From Hallella seregens ATCC 51272 (GTDB lineage Bacteria; Bacteroidota; Bacteroidia; Bacteroidales; Bacteroidaceae): a DNA stretch of 64,000 bases. A program made the translations under genes and the position numbers. The stretch lies in NCBI RefSeq assembly GCF_000518545.1, contig NZ_KI912451.1, positions 96,381 to 160,380 of the forward strand. The letters run 5' to 3'. The notes under the pieces were generated by a model. The model ran no database searches, was not told the DNA's origin, and was given only the letters and a program-made list of their open reading frames with translations. Positions 54,890 through 63,604 of this stretch are shown here, in pieces. How positions within the stretch are numbered: the stretch's first letter is position 1; each line of letters opens with the position of its first letter.

Positions 54890-54904
54890 GGAGCACGGCT
54901 CCTT
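54888..54904 (+). terminator. Short hairpin at the end of the sugar transferase gene
   Basis: AAGGAGC pairs with GCTCCTT around a 3 nt loop and overlaps the stop codon. It is a weak candidate because the stem is only 7 bp and the T-run is short. Confidence 0.4.
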
Positions 54905-55076
54905 GCCTTTCCGGCGGCCCCGGTGTTCTTGAATGCTTGGGGACGGGTTGCCCCATGCTTTTGTGTCCCCCGCAAACAGTTGTTTTGGGGATTGCCATGT
55001 TATATTTTTGTACAAATTGGCAAATAAAGATTAATTTTTCGGCTTTCGTTACTAACGATTCTTAAAATATTTCTCC

Positions 55077-55100
55077 TGTTTATCAGTCTATGGATAAACA
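55077..55100. promoter_or_regulatory. Inverted repeat upstream of the giant-protein promoter
   Basis: TGTTTATC and GATAAACA are perfect complements spaced by 8 nt, ending 3 nt before the -7 box at 55104. It has the geometry of a dimer-binding operator, but no regulator is known here. Confidence 0.5.
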
Positions 55101-55103
55101 GTG

Positions 55104-55111
55104 TACCTTTG
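55104..55111 (+). promoter_or_regulatory. Promoter -7 box of the Ig-like giant protein
   Basis: TACCTTTG, 74 nt before the ATG at 55186. The region is AT-rich. No TTTG is at the standard -33 distance. Confidence 0.65.
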
Positions 55112-55185
55112 CGCGCCAACAAAATGTAAGAGCGATCTAAGGTCTGTAATCAGACGTAATCGACAAATCAAATTTAAATCACAAA

Positions 55186-58100
55186 ATGCGTGTAAGCAAT
55201 TCTTTTCGAGTGACTCCACGGACGTGGCGTCTGTTATTGCTGTCGGTCTTTCTGCCCATAGCGTTGCAAGGCAAGGCCGTCAACATGTTCAATGAGATTC
55301 AAGGCTCCGCCCAGTTGTCCAAGGCCACTCCTGTCGTGACACTCAGCCAGACGGCATTCGCCGCCCAGCCCGGCCAGTACAAGTTCGTAGCCCCCTCGGT
55401 GATCGTCAAGGATCCTGTAACAAATGCCGACATCACCAATCGTTTTCAAATCAATTATTTCGTAGACGGCCAGGGCCTCCAGCCCGACGGCACCACGGGA
55501 AAGACCGACAAGGACGGCAAGCAAATCACCGAGGATCCCGTGACTGGCACCACCATTACACGCCTCTACGGCAGTGTGAAGATAGGCGACAAGGCCGGTT
55601 CCGTGCGCATTGCCGTGACCGCGACTCCTGTTGCAGCCTATGCCGGGCAGTACAATGCCGGCAATGCGTACTACATCATTGCCGTTCCCAAGGTTTCACC
55701 CACCGTCTCTGTCTCGCCGAAGCCCCACATGGGCGTGGCCGTGGGACAGACCGTAGCGGCCCCGGCATTCGTCCTGACCTATACCGACGCCGAGGGACAG
55801 GTGCATGTCACCGACCCTGCAAACGCTATCACCACTTATACCATCGACGGCAACAGCTACATTGCCTATGATGCCGCCAACAAAACCATTACCGGTGTGA
55901 GTGCCGGTACGGCCACCATCCACTATACAATCGCCCCGAAGACGGAGTATGCCGCCACTTTTGATGCCGTGACGCAGGATGTGACGGTGGCAGTGGAGCA
56001 GGTGAACGGAAAGATTGCCACGCACATGGTGTTCCTCCATGCGGAGGAGACGGTGTACCGCACGCAGAATGCGGCGGAGCTCAATCAGCAGGTTCCTGTG
56101 GTCTACGATGCCTATGGCAACGATGTGACCTCGCAGTTCACCTTATTATATAAAGGTGGGCAGAGCGCCGAGAAAGTGTCGTACACCTATGTGAGGCCGT
56201 TGGAACGGGACACAAAATATTGGCTTGACTGGTTTGCCAACGACGAATATGCCAAGGCTACGAACTATTACAACCCGCAGCGAAGCTATCAGCTTAACGG
56301 CATTCCCGGCGACATCATCATGGTTTCGTCGGCCACCGCAAACAATGGCTTGTATGCAAATCCGGCCGATGCCAGCTACACCCTGCACGTGCTCAGGCGC
56401 GCCTTGCAGGTAGAAGTGACTCCTTCGCCATCCGAGACAAGGATTCCGGCCGGCTATTCCTATGTGTTCACCGACCAGTTCAAGGTGCGTGGCAAGTTCA
56501 CCGACAAGGACACGAAGGAGGTAACCTACGTGGACTACGGAAATATGGACTATTTTGTGGCCTTTCCCGAGGAGGAGTCGGGCAAGGTGGAACTGACGCT
56601 GGACGGATTTCCCCACGAAGAACTGAAGACCCGCTACACCGATGACGAGGGTAAGCGGTGGATTATCTTCAAGACCACAGAGGGCTATGGCACCGACAAG
56701 GTCTGGAAAATCAAGTATCTGCAAGAGGGCTCGTTCAATGCTCATATCTTTATTGTACCTTGGAACCACGTGAGTTGGGACATTTCTGAGGACATTCCCA
56801 TCACGTTTGATGTGACCAAAACCATTCCCGCCACGCTGACGGCTACGCCCGCCGAGCAGACGGTGTATGTGGGTGATCAGCCTGTTCAGCCCGTGGTCAC
56901 AGCCACAAACAGCATCCTCGGCGATGTGACTCCGCACTATAATCTTACCTATACGGTGAGCGATCCCGACGGCACGGGTATTCAAGTAGATGCCCAGACC
57001 GGCGCCATTACCAAGGGCACCCGTCCCGGCAAGGTCACCGTCACCGTGACGGCAACGGGCAAAGTACCCACGGATGGCTATGAGACCTGCTCCACTACCT
57101 ATGTCATCAACGTGGTGGATGCCACGGGAAGGTTTGCCTATGAGATAGTAAAGACGGCCAGTCCGTCGGACAAGGACATGGGTAAGATGCGGATTACGGG
57201 AGCGGGCACCGTGCCCGGCGGCTACGGTATCAATGGCGTACCCGGACTGAAAATGATGTTCGGCACGAACGGCGAGGACGGATGGAGGGCCTATGAAGAC
57301 AACGGACGGCTCGTGGTGGCCGACGGCCCGGTGAGCAACAAGGATGCCGACGGCTTCCCCACCAAGGGCACATACTTCACTTTGCGCCCCATAACCAACG
57401 GTTTCCTCACCATTGACGCCAACGTGGCGGCCAACAACAAGGTGGTGCTTGTAGGCAAGACAGCCGGCGGCACGCTCTATACCGAGAACTTTATGCCCGC
57501 CATGGCAGTCAGTGGAGAGCATACTTTTGAGCATCCGCTGCTGGCTGGAGGCACCTATTGCCTCTACAACGAAGGCGACGGAGCCGGCAACGAGGGACTG
57601 AGACTCCATGGACTCAACTTCCTGCCCGCTTTCATCTATCAGCGCAGCGACATCACTCCCATTGAAAAGGCCACGGTCTTCATGAACGGATACGTGGGCA
57701 CGCTGCCTAAACTCACCGCCGAGAGGCAGAGTACGGTCTCTTATTCCATCACCTCCAACGGCCATGCCACCGTCCAAGCCGAGAGCGGCGTGGTGACACC
57801 GGTGAGTATCGGCAGCGAGATCGTGACGGCCACTGTCAACTCGGCCACCGTCGCCGGGGTGTATCGAACGCCCGCCTACACGGTGACCGTGGGAGCCATC
57901 CCCACCTATGTCATGGCCGACGGCCAGCAGCTCTCCGTAGGCGATCGGTTGACCACCACCAACATTCCCACCCGAATGTTCATGACCGTGGGTGGATGGA
58001 AGGACGGTGTCGGCCCCTATACCAAGTTGAGCCACAATGATGACGGTACTGTGAAGAGTGTCGAATCGCTGATCGACTCGTGGAAAACCTCGAAAGAGGA

Positions 58101-59550
58101 TCTCGTGGGCTACCCGCTCGACGGCTTCCGTTACCAGACACAAGGCACGCAGAACGCCACCGATGAGGACGTTGTGGGCTATGCCACAGACGCTGATGCC
58201 ACTCATACGTTTGTCAATCTGCCCTGTCGAGGCGCCTACTTGCGCTTTGAGCCCGAAGAAAGCGGTACGCTCATGGTCTATGTGCTCCAGAATGGAGCCT
58301 GCGACTACGACGAGGACGAGACGGCAGGAGCCTCTTCTTCCTTGGCTTTGAAGTATCGACCGCTGTTCATTACCGATGAAACGGGCAGAAATGAAGACCT
58401 CGACAACAACTGGACTGCCGTGGGCGGACTGGCTGAGAATGCCGGAAATCCTAACGTAAGCCATAGGGGACGATACACCGAGGGGTACTATCGGTGCCGG
58501 ATGAACGATGCCGCCATCGCCGGATTGACCGGTCAGACGGGTGACTTGGCATTCGTCTGGGACTCGAAGTTCTCGAACACTGCCGACCGTGCAGCCCTTA
58601 CAGCAGGCTGGAAAGGCAAGAATGCCGGTACCACCGAGGTGGTTATCCGCCTGAGTAATGGCGGCTACACGCTCGTGAGCAAGGCCTACGTGCGCTATGC
58701 CCTCCATGTGAAAGCCGGCAAAAGCTACTATGTTTTCCAGAACGGATCGAAGTTGGGCTTCTGTGGTTTCGCCTTTATTCCCACCAATTATGTCTATGAT
58801 GCCGGCAACACGACGGGTATTTACACCACTAATCCCGGGCATGTGACGCTGAACGACGGCGTTGCAGCCTATGCCGCCCCGGCTGCTGACCGCGAGAATG
58901 TCAACGTGACGCTGGTCGGTCGCTCGCTGGCCGCCAACACATGGGCCCCCATTTGTCTGCCGTTTGCGGTGAGCGACACAAAGTTCAGGGAGACTTTCGG
59001 CGACGATGCACGGATCATCACCTTTAATAACATAGACAAGAGCGATGCCGAAAACATGGTCATCAACTTCGACCAGCACGTCTATCACATGATTGTTGCC
59101 GGGCACCCCTATTTCATCCGGCCCACCAAGGACATCAGTGAGCTGAAGTTCGAGCATGTTTCTTTAGAGAGCGATGTTGCCGCCCCGACTGAAGGCATGA
59201 GTTCCGAAGGCATCACTTTCCGTGGAACTTTCGCTAAGGGAACCGTGCCCAACTACTCCTACTACCTCTCCACGGCCGGCTTGCTGAAGCGACTTGTCAA
59301 GGATGGAGGCGCCTCTATCAAGGGATTCCGCTCATATTTGAGCAACGAGCTTGGCTCTCCCATCCATGCCAGGGCGATGGTGTGGCGTGATGTGGACGGC
59401 GATGACAGTGGGTCGCTGACCGATGAAGCCACTGGCATAGAGGATGTGATCGGCAGTTCGGCCGCTCCGGCCTCTATAACCTGCAGGGACAGCGGGTGGC
59501 CGGCCATGACAGGCCGCTCGGCAGCTTGCCCAAGGGCATTTATATTGTAG
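55186..59550 (+). CDS. Giant Ig-like secreted protein, tail out of frame
   Basis: A 1454 aa secreted protein with a signal peptide (about 1-31), at least three Ig-like (BIG_2-type) stretches. These include PTVSVSPKPHMGVAVGQ near residue 172 and PATLTATPAEQTVYVGDQPV near 545. A C-terminal beta-rich domain (TWAPICLPFAVSDTKF) resembles the end of the GH128 protein. In this frame it stops at 59550 after an atypical ending (ITCRDSGWPAMTG). In the next frame, the last 33 codons read LYNLQGQRVAGHD...GIYIVDGRKVIVK to a TAA at 59574-59576. That is exactly the tail expected. A single-base deletion near 59457-59486 would explain this. It probably acts as a surface or adhesin-like protein. Confidence 0.82.
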   Translation: MRVSNSFRVTPRTWRLLLLSVFLPIALQGKAVNMFNEIQGSAQLSKATPVVTLSQTAFAAQPGQYKFVAPSVIVKDPVTNADITNRFQINYFVDGQGLQPDGTTGKTDKDGKQITEDPVTGTTITRLYGSVKIGDKAGSVRIAVTATPVAAYAGQYNAGNAYYIIAVPKVSPTVSVSPKPHMGVAVGQTVAAPAFVLTYTDAEGQVHVTDPANAITTYTIDGNSYIAYDAANKTITGVSAGTATIHYTIAPKTEYAATFDAVTQDVTVAVEQVNGKIATHMVFLHAEETVYRTQNAAELNQQVPVVYDAYGNDVTSQFTLLYKGGQSAEKVSYTYVRPLERDTKYWLDWFANDEYAKATNYYNPQRSYQLNGIPGDIIMVSSATANNGLYANPADASYTLHVLRRALQVEVTPSPSETRIPAGYSYVFTDQFKVRGKFTDKDTKEVTYVDYGNMDYFVAFPEEESGKVELTLDGFPHEELKTRYTDDEGKRWIIFKTTEGYGTDKVWKIKYLQEGSFNAHIFIVPWNHVSWDISEDIPITFDVTKTIPATLTATPAEQTVYVGDQPVQPVVTATNSILGDVTPHYNLTYTVSDPDGTGIQVDAQTGAITKGTRPGKVTVTVTATGKVPTDGYETCSTTYVINVVDATGRFAYEIVKTASPSDKDMGKMRITGAGTVPGGYGINGVPGLKMMFGTNGEDGWRAYEDNGRLVVADGPVSNKDADGFPTKGTYFTLRPITNGFLTIDANVAANNKVVLVGKTAGGTLYTENFMPAMAVSGEHTFEHPLLAGGTYCLYNEGDGAGNEGLRLHGLNFLPAFIYQRSDITPIEKATVFMNGYVGTLPKLTAERQSTVSYSITSNGHATVQAESGVVTPVSIGSEIVTATVNSATVAGVYRTPAYTVTVGAIPTYVMADGQQLSVGDRLTTTNIPTRMFMTVGGWKDGVGPYTKLSHNDDGTVKSVESLIDSWKTSKEDLVGYPLDGFRYQTQGTQNATDEDVVGYATDADATHTFVNLPCRGAYLRFEPEESGTLMVYVLQNGACDYDEDETAGASSSLALKYRPLFITDETGRNEDLDNNWTAVGGLAENAGNPNVSHRGRYTEGYYRCRMNDAAIAGLTGQTGDLAFVWDSKFSNTADRAALTAGWKGKNAGTTEVVIRLSNGGYTLVSKAYVRYALHVKAGKSYYVFQNGSKLGFCGFAFIPTNYVYDAGNTTGIYTTNPGHVTLNDGVAAYAAPAADRENVNVTLVGRSLAANTWAPICLPFAVSDTKFRETFGDDARIITFNNIDKSDAENMVINFDQHVYHMIVAGHPYFIRPTKDISELKFEHVSLESDVAAPTEGMSSEGITFRGTFAKGTVPNYSYYLSTAGLLKRLVKDGGASIKGFRSYLSNELGSPIHARAMVWRDVDGDDSGSLTDEATGIEDVIGSSAAPASITCRDSGWPAMTGRSAACPRAFIL

Positions 59551-59605
59551 ACGGCCGCAAGGTCATTGTGAAGTAATCTGACAAACGGAAAGAAACATAA
59601 AGAAG

Positions 59606-59815
59606 ATGAAAAGAAGATATATTGTTCCTGAAACAACCCCCATTATCGTCAATGCAGAGCCTTACTTGGCTGCCGGATCCCCGAATACGATGACTACGGA
59701 CAAGGAAACGGGTCTTACCAATACGGGTGAAGAGGCGGTGCCCCAGTATGGCGGCGACGGCGATGGCAGTGACATGGGAGCCAAACGCTGGTCCACTTGC
59801 AGCTGGGATGACTGA
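59606..59815 (+). CDS. Small companion protein, uncharacterised
   Basis: A 69 aa protein beginning MKRRYIVPETTPIIVNAEPY with an acidic, glycine-rich middle (GGDGDGSDMG). Short proteins of this style, with a 'YI/P...' start and a low-complexity tail, are common after surface protein genes in Prevotella. It lies 29 nt after the out-of-frame tail of the giant protein, so it is likely co-transcribed. I do not recognise a function. Confidence 0.6.
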   Translation: MKRRYIVPETTPIIVNAEPYLAAGSPNTMTTDKETGLTNTGEEAVPQYGGDGDGSDMGAKRWSTCSWDD

Positions 59816-59862
59816 AGGACGAGCTGCCGGTATCCAATGACAGCCGCATGTCCTCATGAAAA

Positions 59863-59898
59863 AATCGGGGAAGCCGCCGTATGGCGGCTTCCCCGATT
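59863..59898. terminator. Bidirectional terminator
   Basis: A 16 bp perfect stem (59863-59878 with 59883-59898), GTAT loop, between convergent genes. On the minus strand a run of six T follows, so it is strongest for the glycan locus lipoprotein gene at 59937. Confidence 0.85.
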
Positions 59899-59936
59899 GG
59901 CTTTGTAGAGGGCGAAATGATTCGTGGAAAGAGGGA

Positions 59937-61748
59937 TCAGCGACGGCGAACGGGATGCCGTTTGGCACCGGCTGTCCCAAACACCAAGTGGCAGGCATCG
60001 ATGGTGAAAGCCACGTTAAGGTTGCCTGGATCGACTGTATTCACGCCGAGATAGTACTGCGTGTAGGTGTTTCCGTCGGTACCGGCCATGATAGCCTGCA
60101 CGTCTGCTGTGCCGTTGTTGCAGTTGGTGACGTAGACGGTGACCTTGGCCCCGTTCATTGCAGCCAGCCATGTGGCCCATTCGCCCTGCGTACCGTTGTG
60201 GCTGCAGGCGGCGTAGCCGTTGCCCCAGCCATAGTTGTCGGAGCGCAATACGGCATACTCTGTGGCGTTGTCGCTGCTACGCAGCACCACAACAAAGTTG
60301 TTCCAGTTGCCTTTTAGGCTGCTATAGTTGGTGAAAGAGAAAGCATAGGTCTCACCTGCGGGCACTTGCACGTTGTCGGTATGGGCCGACCACCATGCCG
60401 ACGAGTTATCCTCGGCGCCCAAAATGGCTGGTGTGGGGGTGGCGGCAGTCATTTTCGACTCGGCCACGGTCACGTCCACCGTGGCTGTTTTGCCGTTTTT
60501 GGTGGTGACAGTCACGGCGTGCGTGCCGGGTGTGGCGGGCACGGGCGAGAACGAGAGCTTGGCATTGTTCACTACGCTACTGGTTCCATTGTCGTAGGTG
60601 GCGGTCACTTCCAGCCCCGTGGGGTCGAAAGTCAGTGTGCGGTCCTGGTCGCTGGTGGCCGGCGAGTCGTAATAATAGTAGTGGGTGCGGGTGGGATTCT
60701 GCGTCACTTTGATGGACTGAATCTTGGCCACGACGTTGAATTTTGCATTGGCCACAATGGGCGTGGCGGCGTTTTCACCCTTGAAAGTCTTATTGTAGAT
60801 GGCCACAAGGTTCTTCTCTCCCAGGTTGGTGATGTCGGGAATAGCCGAGAAATAGAGTTCCGATGCCGGTATGGTCTTGGTCACTCCTTCCTCGTAAGTC
60901 ACCACGGCTGATACGTTGGCCATAGCATCTGCGAGCGTAGTGCCTTGGTCTACTTCGTCGGGAACGTTCTGTAGCAACATCGACACCGGAGCCTTGTCCT
61001 GGGCCGAGGTGAGGCCGCCCACGGGTACGACGTTCGTCTGCAGGAAGTCGATGTGCGAGCCTTCCACGCAGATGAAGCAGCGAATGTTCGTGTTGGCGGC
61101 ATCGGCATTGAGGTTGGGCAGCTTGTAGGGCTGGGTGTAAGTCTTGGTTACAGCCCCGTTTGTCATCTTGACGACGAAAGAATCAGTGCGCGAACGGTCT
61201 ACGGTGAGCGTCACTTTGCCGCCGAGTTTCTGCACGTTGGCATCCTTGTTGTTGGCATCTGGCGAGAGCAACAGCGTGCTGTTGGTGTACTTGAAGTAAA
61301 GGTATTTGCCCCACTGCGAGTTGTATTTGGTCGAGTCGCCCGTGGCATCGAAGCGTATGGCGCCGTACTCGCTGTAGTCGGTGGCCCCGCGTTCGACATC
61401 GTTGGTCACGATGAGGGCAAAGTTCTTGTAGTACGTATCGTCGTTGGGATTGATGCTTAGATTGAACACAGCGTTCCACTTGGTTCCGTCGGGCACAACG
61501 TAGTACTTGGAGAAACTTTGCCACCAGCCCGAAGTAAAGTCGGCGGCGCCGAAGGAATACACGTCCTCCTGCATGCCGACGAGCGGTTCTTCAACGTTTT
61601 GTTTCGACTTGTTGATGGAGTCTATCTTCTGTGAAATCCAGTCGGGGGCGTTCACGTTGTACAGGTCGCCGCCCTCGCAACCCGTCAGAGCCAGCAGCCC
61701 GAGGGCCGCTGTACCGAGGACGGATGCTATATGATGGAGATGTCTCAT
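59937..61748 (-). CDS. Surface lipoprotein with two related beta-sandwich domains
   Basis: A 603 aa lipoprotein with lipobox LTGC (cysteine 24). A beta-rich domain near residues 65-215 is echoed by one near 445-590. Both contain a hydrophobic strand before NFALIV/NNFVVVLR followed by S-x-x-x-YGAIRFD or YAVLRSD, so they are homologous repeats. Ig-like segments lie between them (PTRTHYYYYDSPATSDQ and VVNNAKLSFSPVPATPGTHA). It sits 52 nt downstream of a SusD gene, as surface glycan-binding proteins (SGBP) do. I read it as a surface binding protein for the second glycan locus. No enzymatic motif is seen. Confidence 0.8.
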   Translation of the reverse strand: MRHLHHIASVLGTAALGLLALTGCEGGDLYNVNAPDWISQKIDSINKSKQNVEEPLVGMQEDVYSFGAADFTSGWWQSFSKYYVVPDGTKWNAVFNLSINPNDDTYYKNFALIVTNDVERGATDYSEYGAIRFDATGDSTKYNSQWGKYLYFKYTNSTLLLSPDANNKDANVQKLGGKVTLTVDRSRTDSFVVKMTNGAVTKTYTQPYKLPNLNADAANTNIRCFICVEGSHIDFLQTNVVPVGGLTSAQDKAPVSMLLQNVPDEVDQGTTLADAMANVSAVVTYEEGVTKTIPASELYFSAIPDITNLGEKNLVAIYNKTFKGENAATPIVANAKFNVVAKIQSIKVTQNPTRTHYYYYDSPATSDQDRTLTFDPTGLEVTATYDNGTSSVVNNAKLSFSPVPATPGTHAVTVTTKNGKTATVDVTVAESKMTAATPTPAILGAEDNSSAWWSAHTDNVQVPAGETYAFSFTNYSSLKGNWNNFVVVLRSSDNATEYAVLRSDNYGWGNGYAACSHNGTQGEWATWLAAMNGAKVTVYVTNCNNGTADVQAIMAGTDGNTYTQYYLGVNTVDPGNLNVAFTIDACHLVFGTAGAKRHPVRRR

Positions 61749-61800
61749 ATCTGTATTTTGCTAATCTAAAGATGTTATATAATAAGGTGTAAGTTGCCGT

Positions 61801-63552
61801 CTACTTGCCGAGGCTGACCACGGGGCGCACCGTCCAGCCGTTCTGCTGGAAGTAGGCTGCGTTGTCTGTGCTCTCGTTGGCCGAGTTGCCCTTGAGGTTA
61901 GGATTCTTGTTGGTCAGTGTCTGAACGATGGGCAAGAACTCGTGGCCCTGCACATAGGTGTCGTATGAGCACTTCAACTCGGAATCCTTGGCAATGTCGG
62001 CATAGCTGACGGGCTCTTTGGCCTGACGCAGCGAGCGGCGGAAGGTGCCGTGTTCCTTGAGTTGCTGCAGCCGGTCGGCACTGTAGAAGAATCCCCAGCG
62101 GATGAGGTCGAAGCCGCGGCCGAACTCACATCCGAACTCCTTGGGCCGCTCCACGTTGGCAATCTGCTCGAACAACTTGTCGGCTGTGGGGAAGTCGGCC
62201 AGCTTCAGGTCGGCCAGTCCGGCCCGGCGGCGCACCTCGTTGATCCAGTCGATGGCCTGTTGGGTGGGGCCGTTGATTTCGTTCTCGCACTCTGCGGCAC
62301 GCAGCAACACGTCTGCATAGCGCATCATGCGTAGGTTGATACCGTCGTGCAGACCAGTGACCACCTTGTCGTAGAGCCCGGTGCGCAGGTTGGTAAACTT
62401 GGCGATGGGCAGTCCGCCGTTAGAGTTGTTGGTCACCACGGTGTCTGTTGCAGTCATGGCTTGCCTGTAGCCCATGTTGCCATACTCGAAGCCTTCCCAG
62501 TCGGCTTCGTAAGTTCCGATGGTCCAATAGAGGCGCGGGTCGAGCTTGCCGGCCGTGGTGCGCTCCTGCTTGAAGAGCTGGTAGAGCCAGGGCGAGGCAG
62601 AGATGTCGGCCCAGCCGCCGTAACGGCCCGGGGCGAAGTTACTCTCGATGGCCGACCCCTGCGTGGCATTGGGACTGGTGTTGACGGGTGTCCACTCGTC
62701 GTCGGTGCCCTGAGCGTCCTTGTCGAGGAACTGCACCTCGAAGAGACTCTCGTCGTTGTTCTCGTATTGCGGGCCCTCTCGGAAGTTGTCACCGTAGTTG
62801 GCCATGAGCTTGTAGGAGCCGTATTTCTTGCCGATGATGTCCTTGAGCACGGCCAGCGCCTCGCTGTACTTGTGGCGCTGCATGAGCGTGCGGGCATAAT
62901 AGCCGGCAGCGGCACCGCTCGTGGCGCGCCCCTTGGCCCACTCGCCGCCCTCGGTTCGGGCGGGCAGAAGCGTCATGGCTTCCTGGAAATCCTTCTCCAC
63001 TTGGTCGAGCACTTCGTCGTAAGTGTTGTTCTTTCCATACAGCCCGTCGAGGGTGGAATAGCTGGCATAGTCGGTGATAAGCGGCGGGTTCTGGTAGTAG
63101 CCCGCGAGGTTGTAATAGGCCAGGGCGCGGAGGAAGAGCACCTGACCCTTGATGCGCTTCATGTCCTGCGAGAGTGTGGCATTGTTGGTGCCGCAACGTG
63201 AGATGGCAAAGTTGCACACGTTGATGGTGTAGTACCACTCTCGCCAGGGCCACCACGTGATGTCGCTGGTGACTGCCGCATTGAGGTCGTCGAACGGAAG
63301 GTACCACACCTGCGAGGAGTTCCAGGCCTCGTCGCCGCGGCACACGTCGATGGTGTAGCCCACGCGGGCATAGGAACCCTCCATGCGAATGTGGTTGTAA
63401 GCGGCCACAACGCTCTCCTCCAGGTCGTTGGCGTTGAAGCCGAAAGTACCCGTGGTCTGCTGGTTGGGGTTTACCAGTTCCAGCTTGTCATTGCACGATG
63501 TCAGCGTGCCGAGGCCCATCAGCAGGGCAAGGGATATATGAGATAGTTTCAT
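61801..63552 (-). CDS. SusD/RagB-family lipoprotein (third)
   Basis: A 583 aa SusD-type lipoprotein with lipobox LTSC (cysteine 20). It shows helical TPR-like stretches with GQVLFLRALAYYNLAGYYQ, and the C-terminal ECENEINGPTQQAIDWINEV and ANVERPKEFGCEFGRGFDLI in place of the family's E-x-x-x-E-F-x-G-x-R-x-x-D-L motif. It follows the SusC gene by 52 nt and precedes the surface lipoprotein by 52 nt in one operon. It should pair with the SusC that runs off the window edge. Confidence 0.93.
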   Translation of the reverse strand: MKLSHISLALLMGLGTLTSCNDKLELVNPNQQTTGTFGFNANDLEESVVAAYNHIRMEGSYARVGYTIDVCRGDEAWNSSQVWYLPFDDLNAAVTSDITWWPWREWYYTINVCNFAISRCGTNNATLSQDMKRIKGQVLFLRALAYYNLAGYYQNPPLITDYASYSTLDGLYGKNNTYDEVLDQVEKDFQEAMTLLPARTEGGEWAKGRATSGAAAGYYARTLMQRHKYSEALAVLKDIIGKKYGSYKLMANYGDNFREGPQYENNDESLFEVQFLDKDAQGTDDEWTPVNTSPNATQGSAIESNFAPGRYGGWADISASPWLYQLFKQERTTAGKLDPRLYWTIGTYEADWEGFEYGNMGYRQAMTATDTVVTNNSNGGLPIAKFTNLRTGLYDKVVTGLHDGINLRMMRYADVLLRAAECENEINGPTQQAIDWINEVRRRAGLADLKLADFPTADKLFEQIANVERPKEFGCEFGRGFDLIRWGFFYSADRLQQLKEHGTFRRSLRQAKEPVSYADIAKDSELKCSYDTYVQGHEFLPIVQTLTNKNPNLKGNSANESTDNAAYFQQNGWTVRPVVSLGK

Positions 63553-63604
63553 ATCGTGTGATTCTGATTAAATGGTTCTCGTGTTAGGGTTGTGCATACA
63601 GGGA

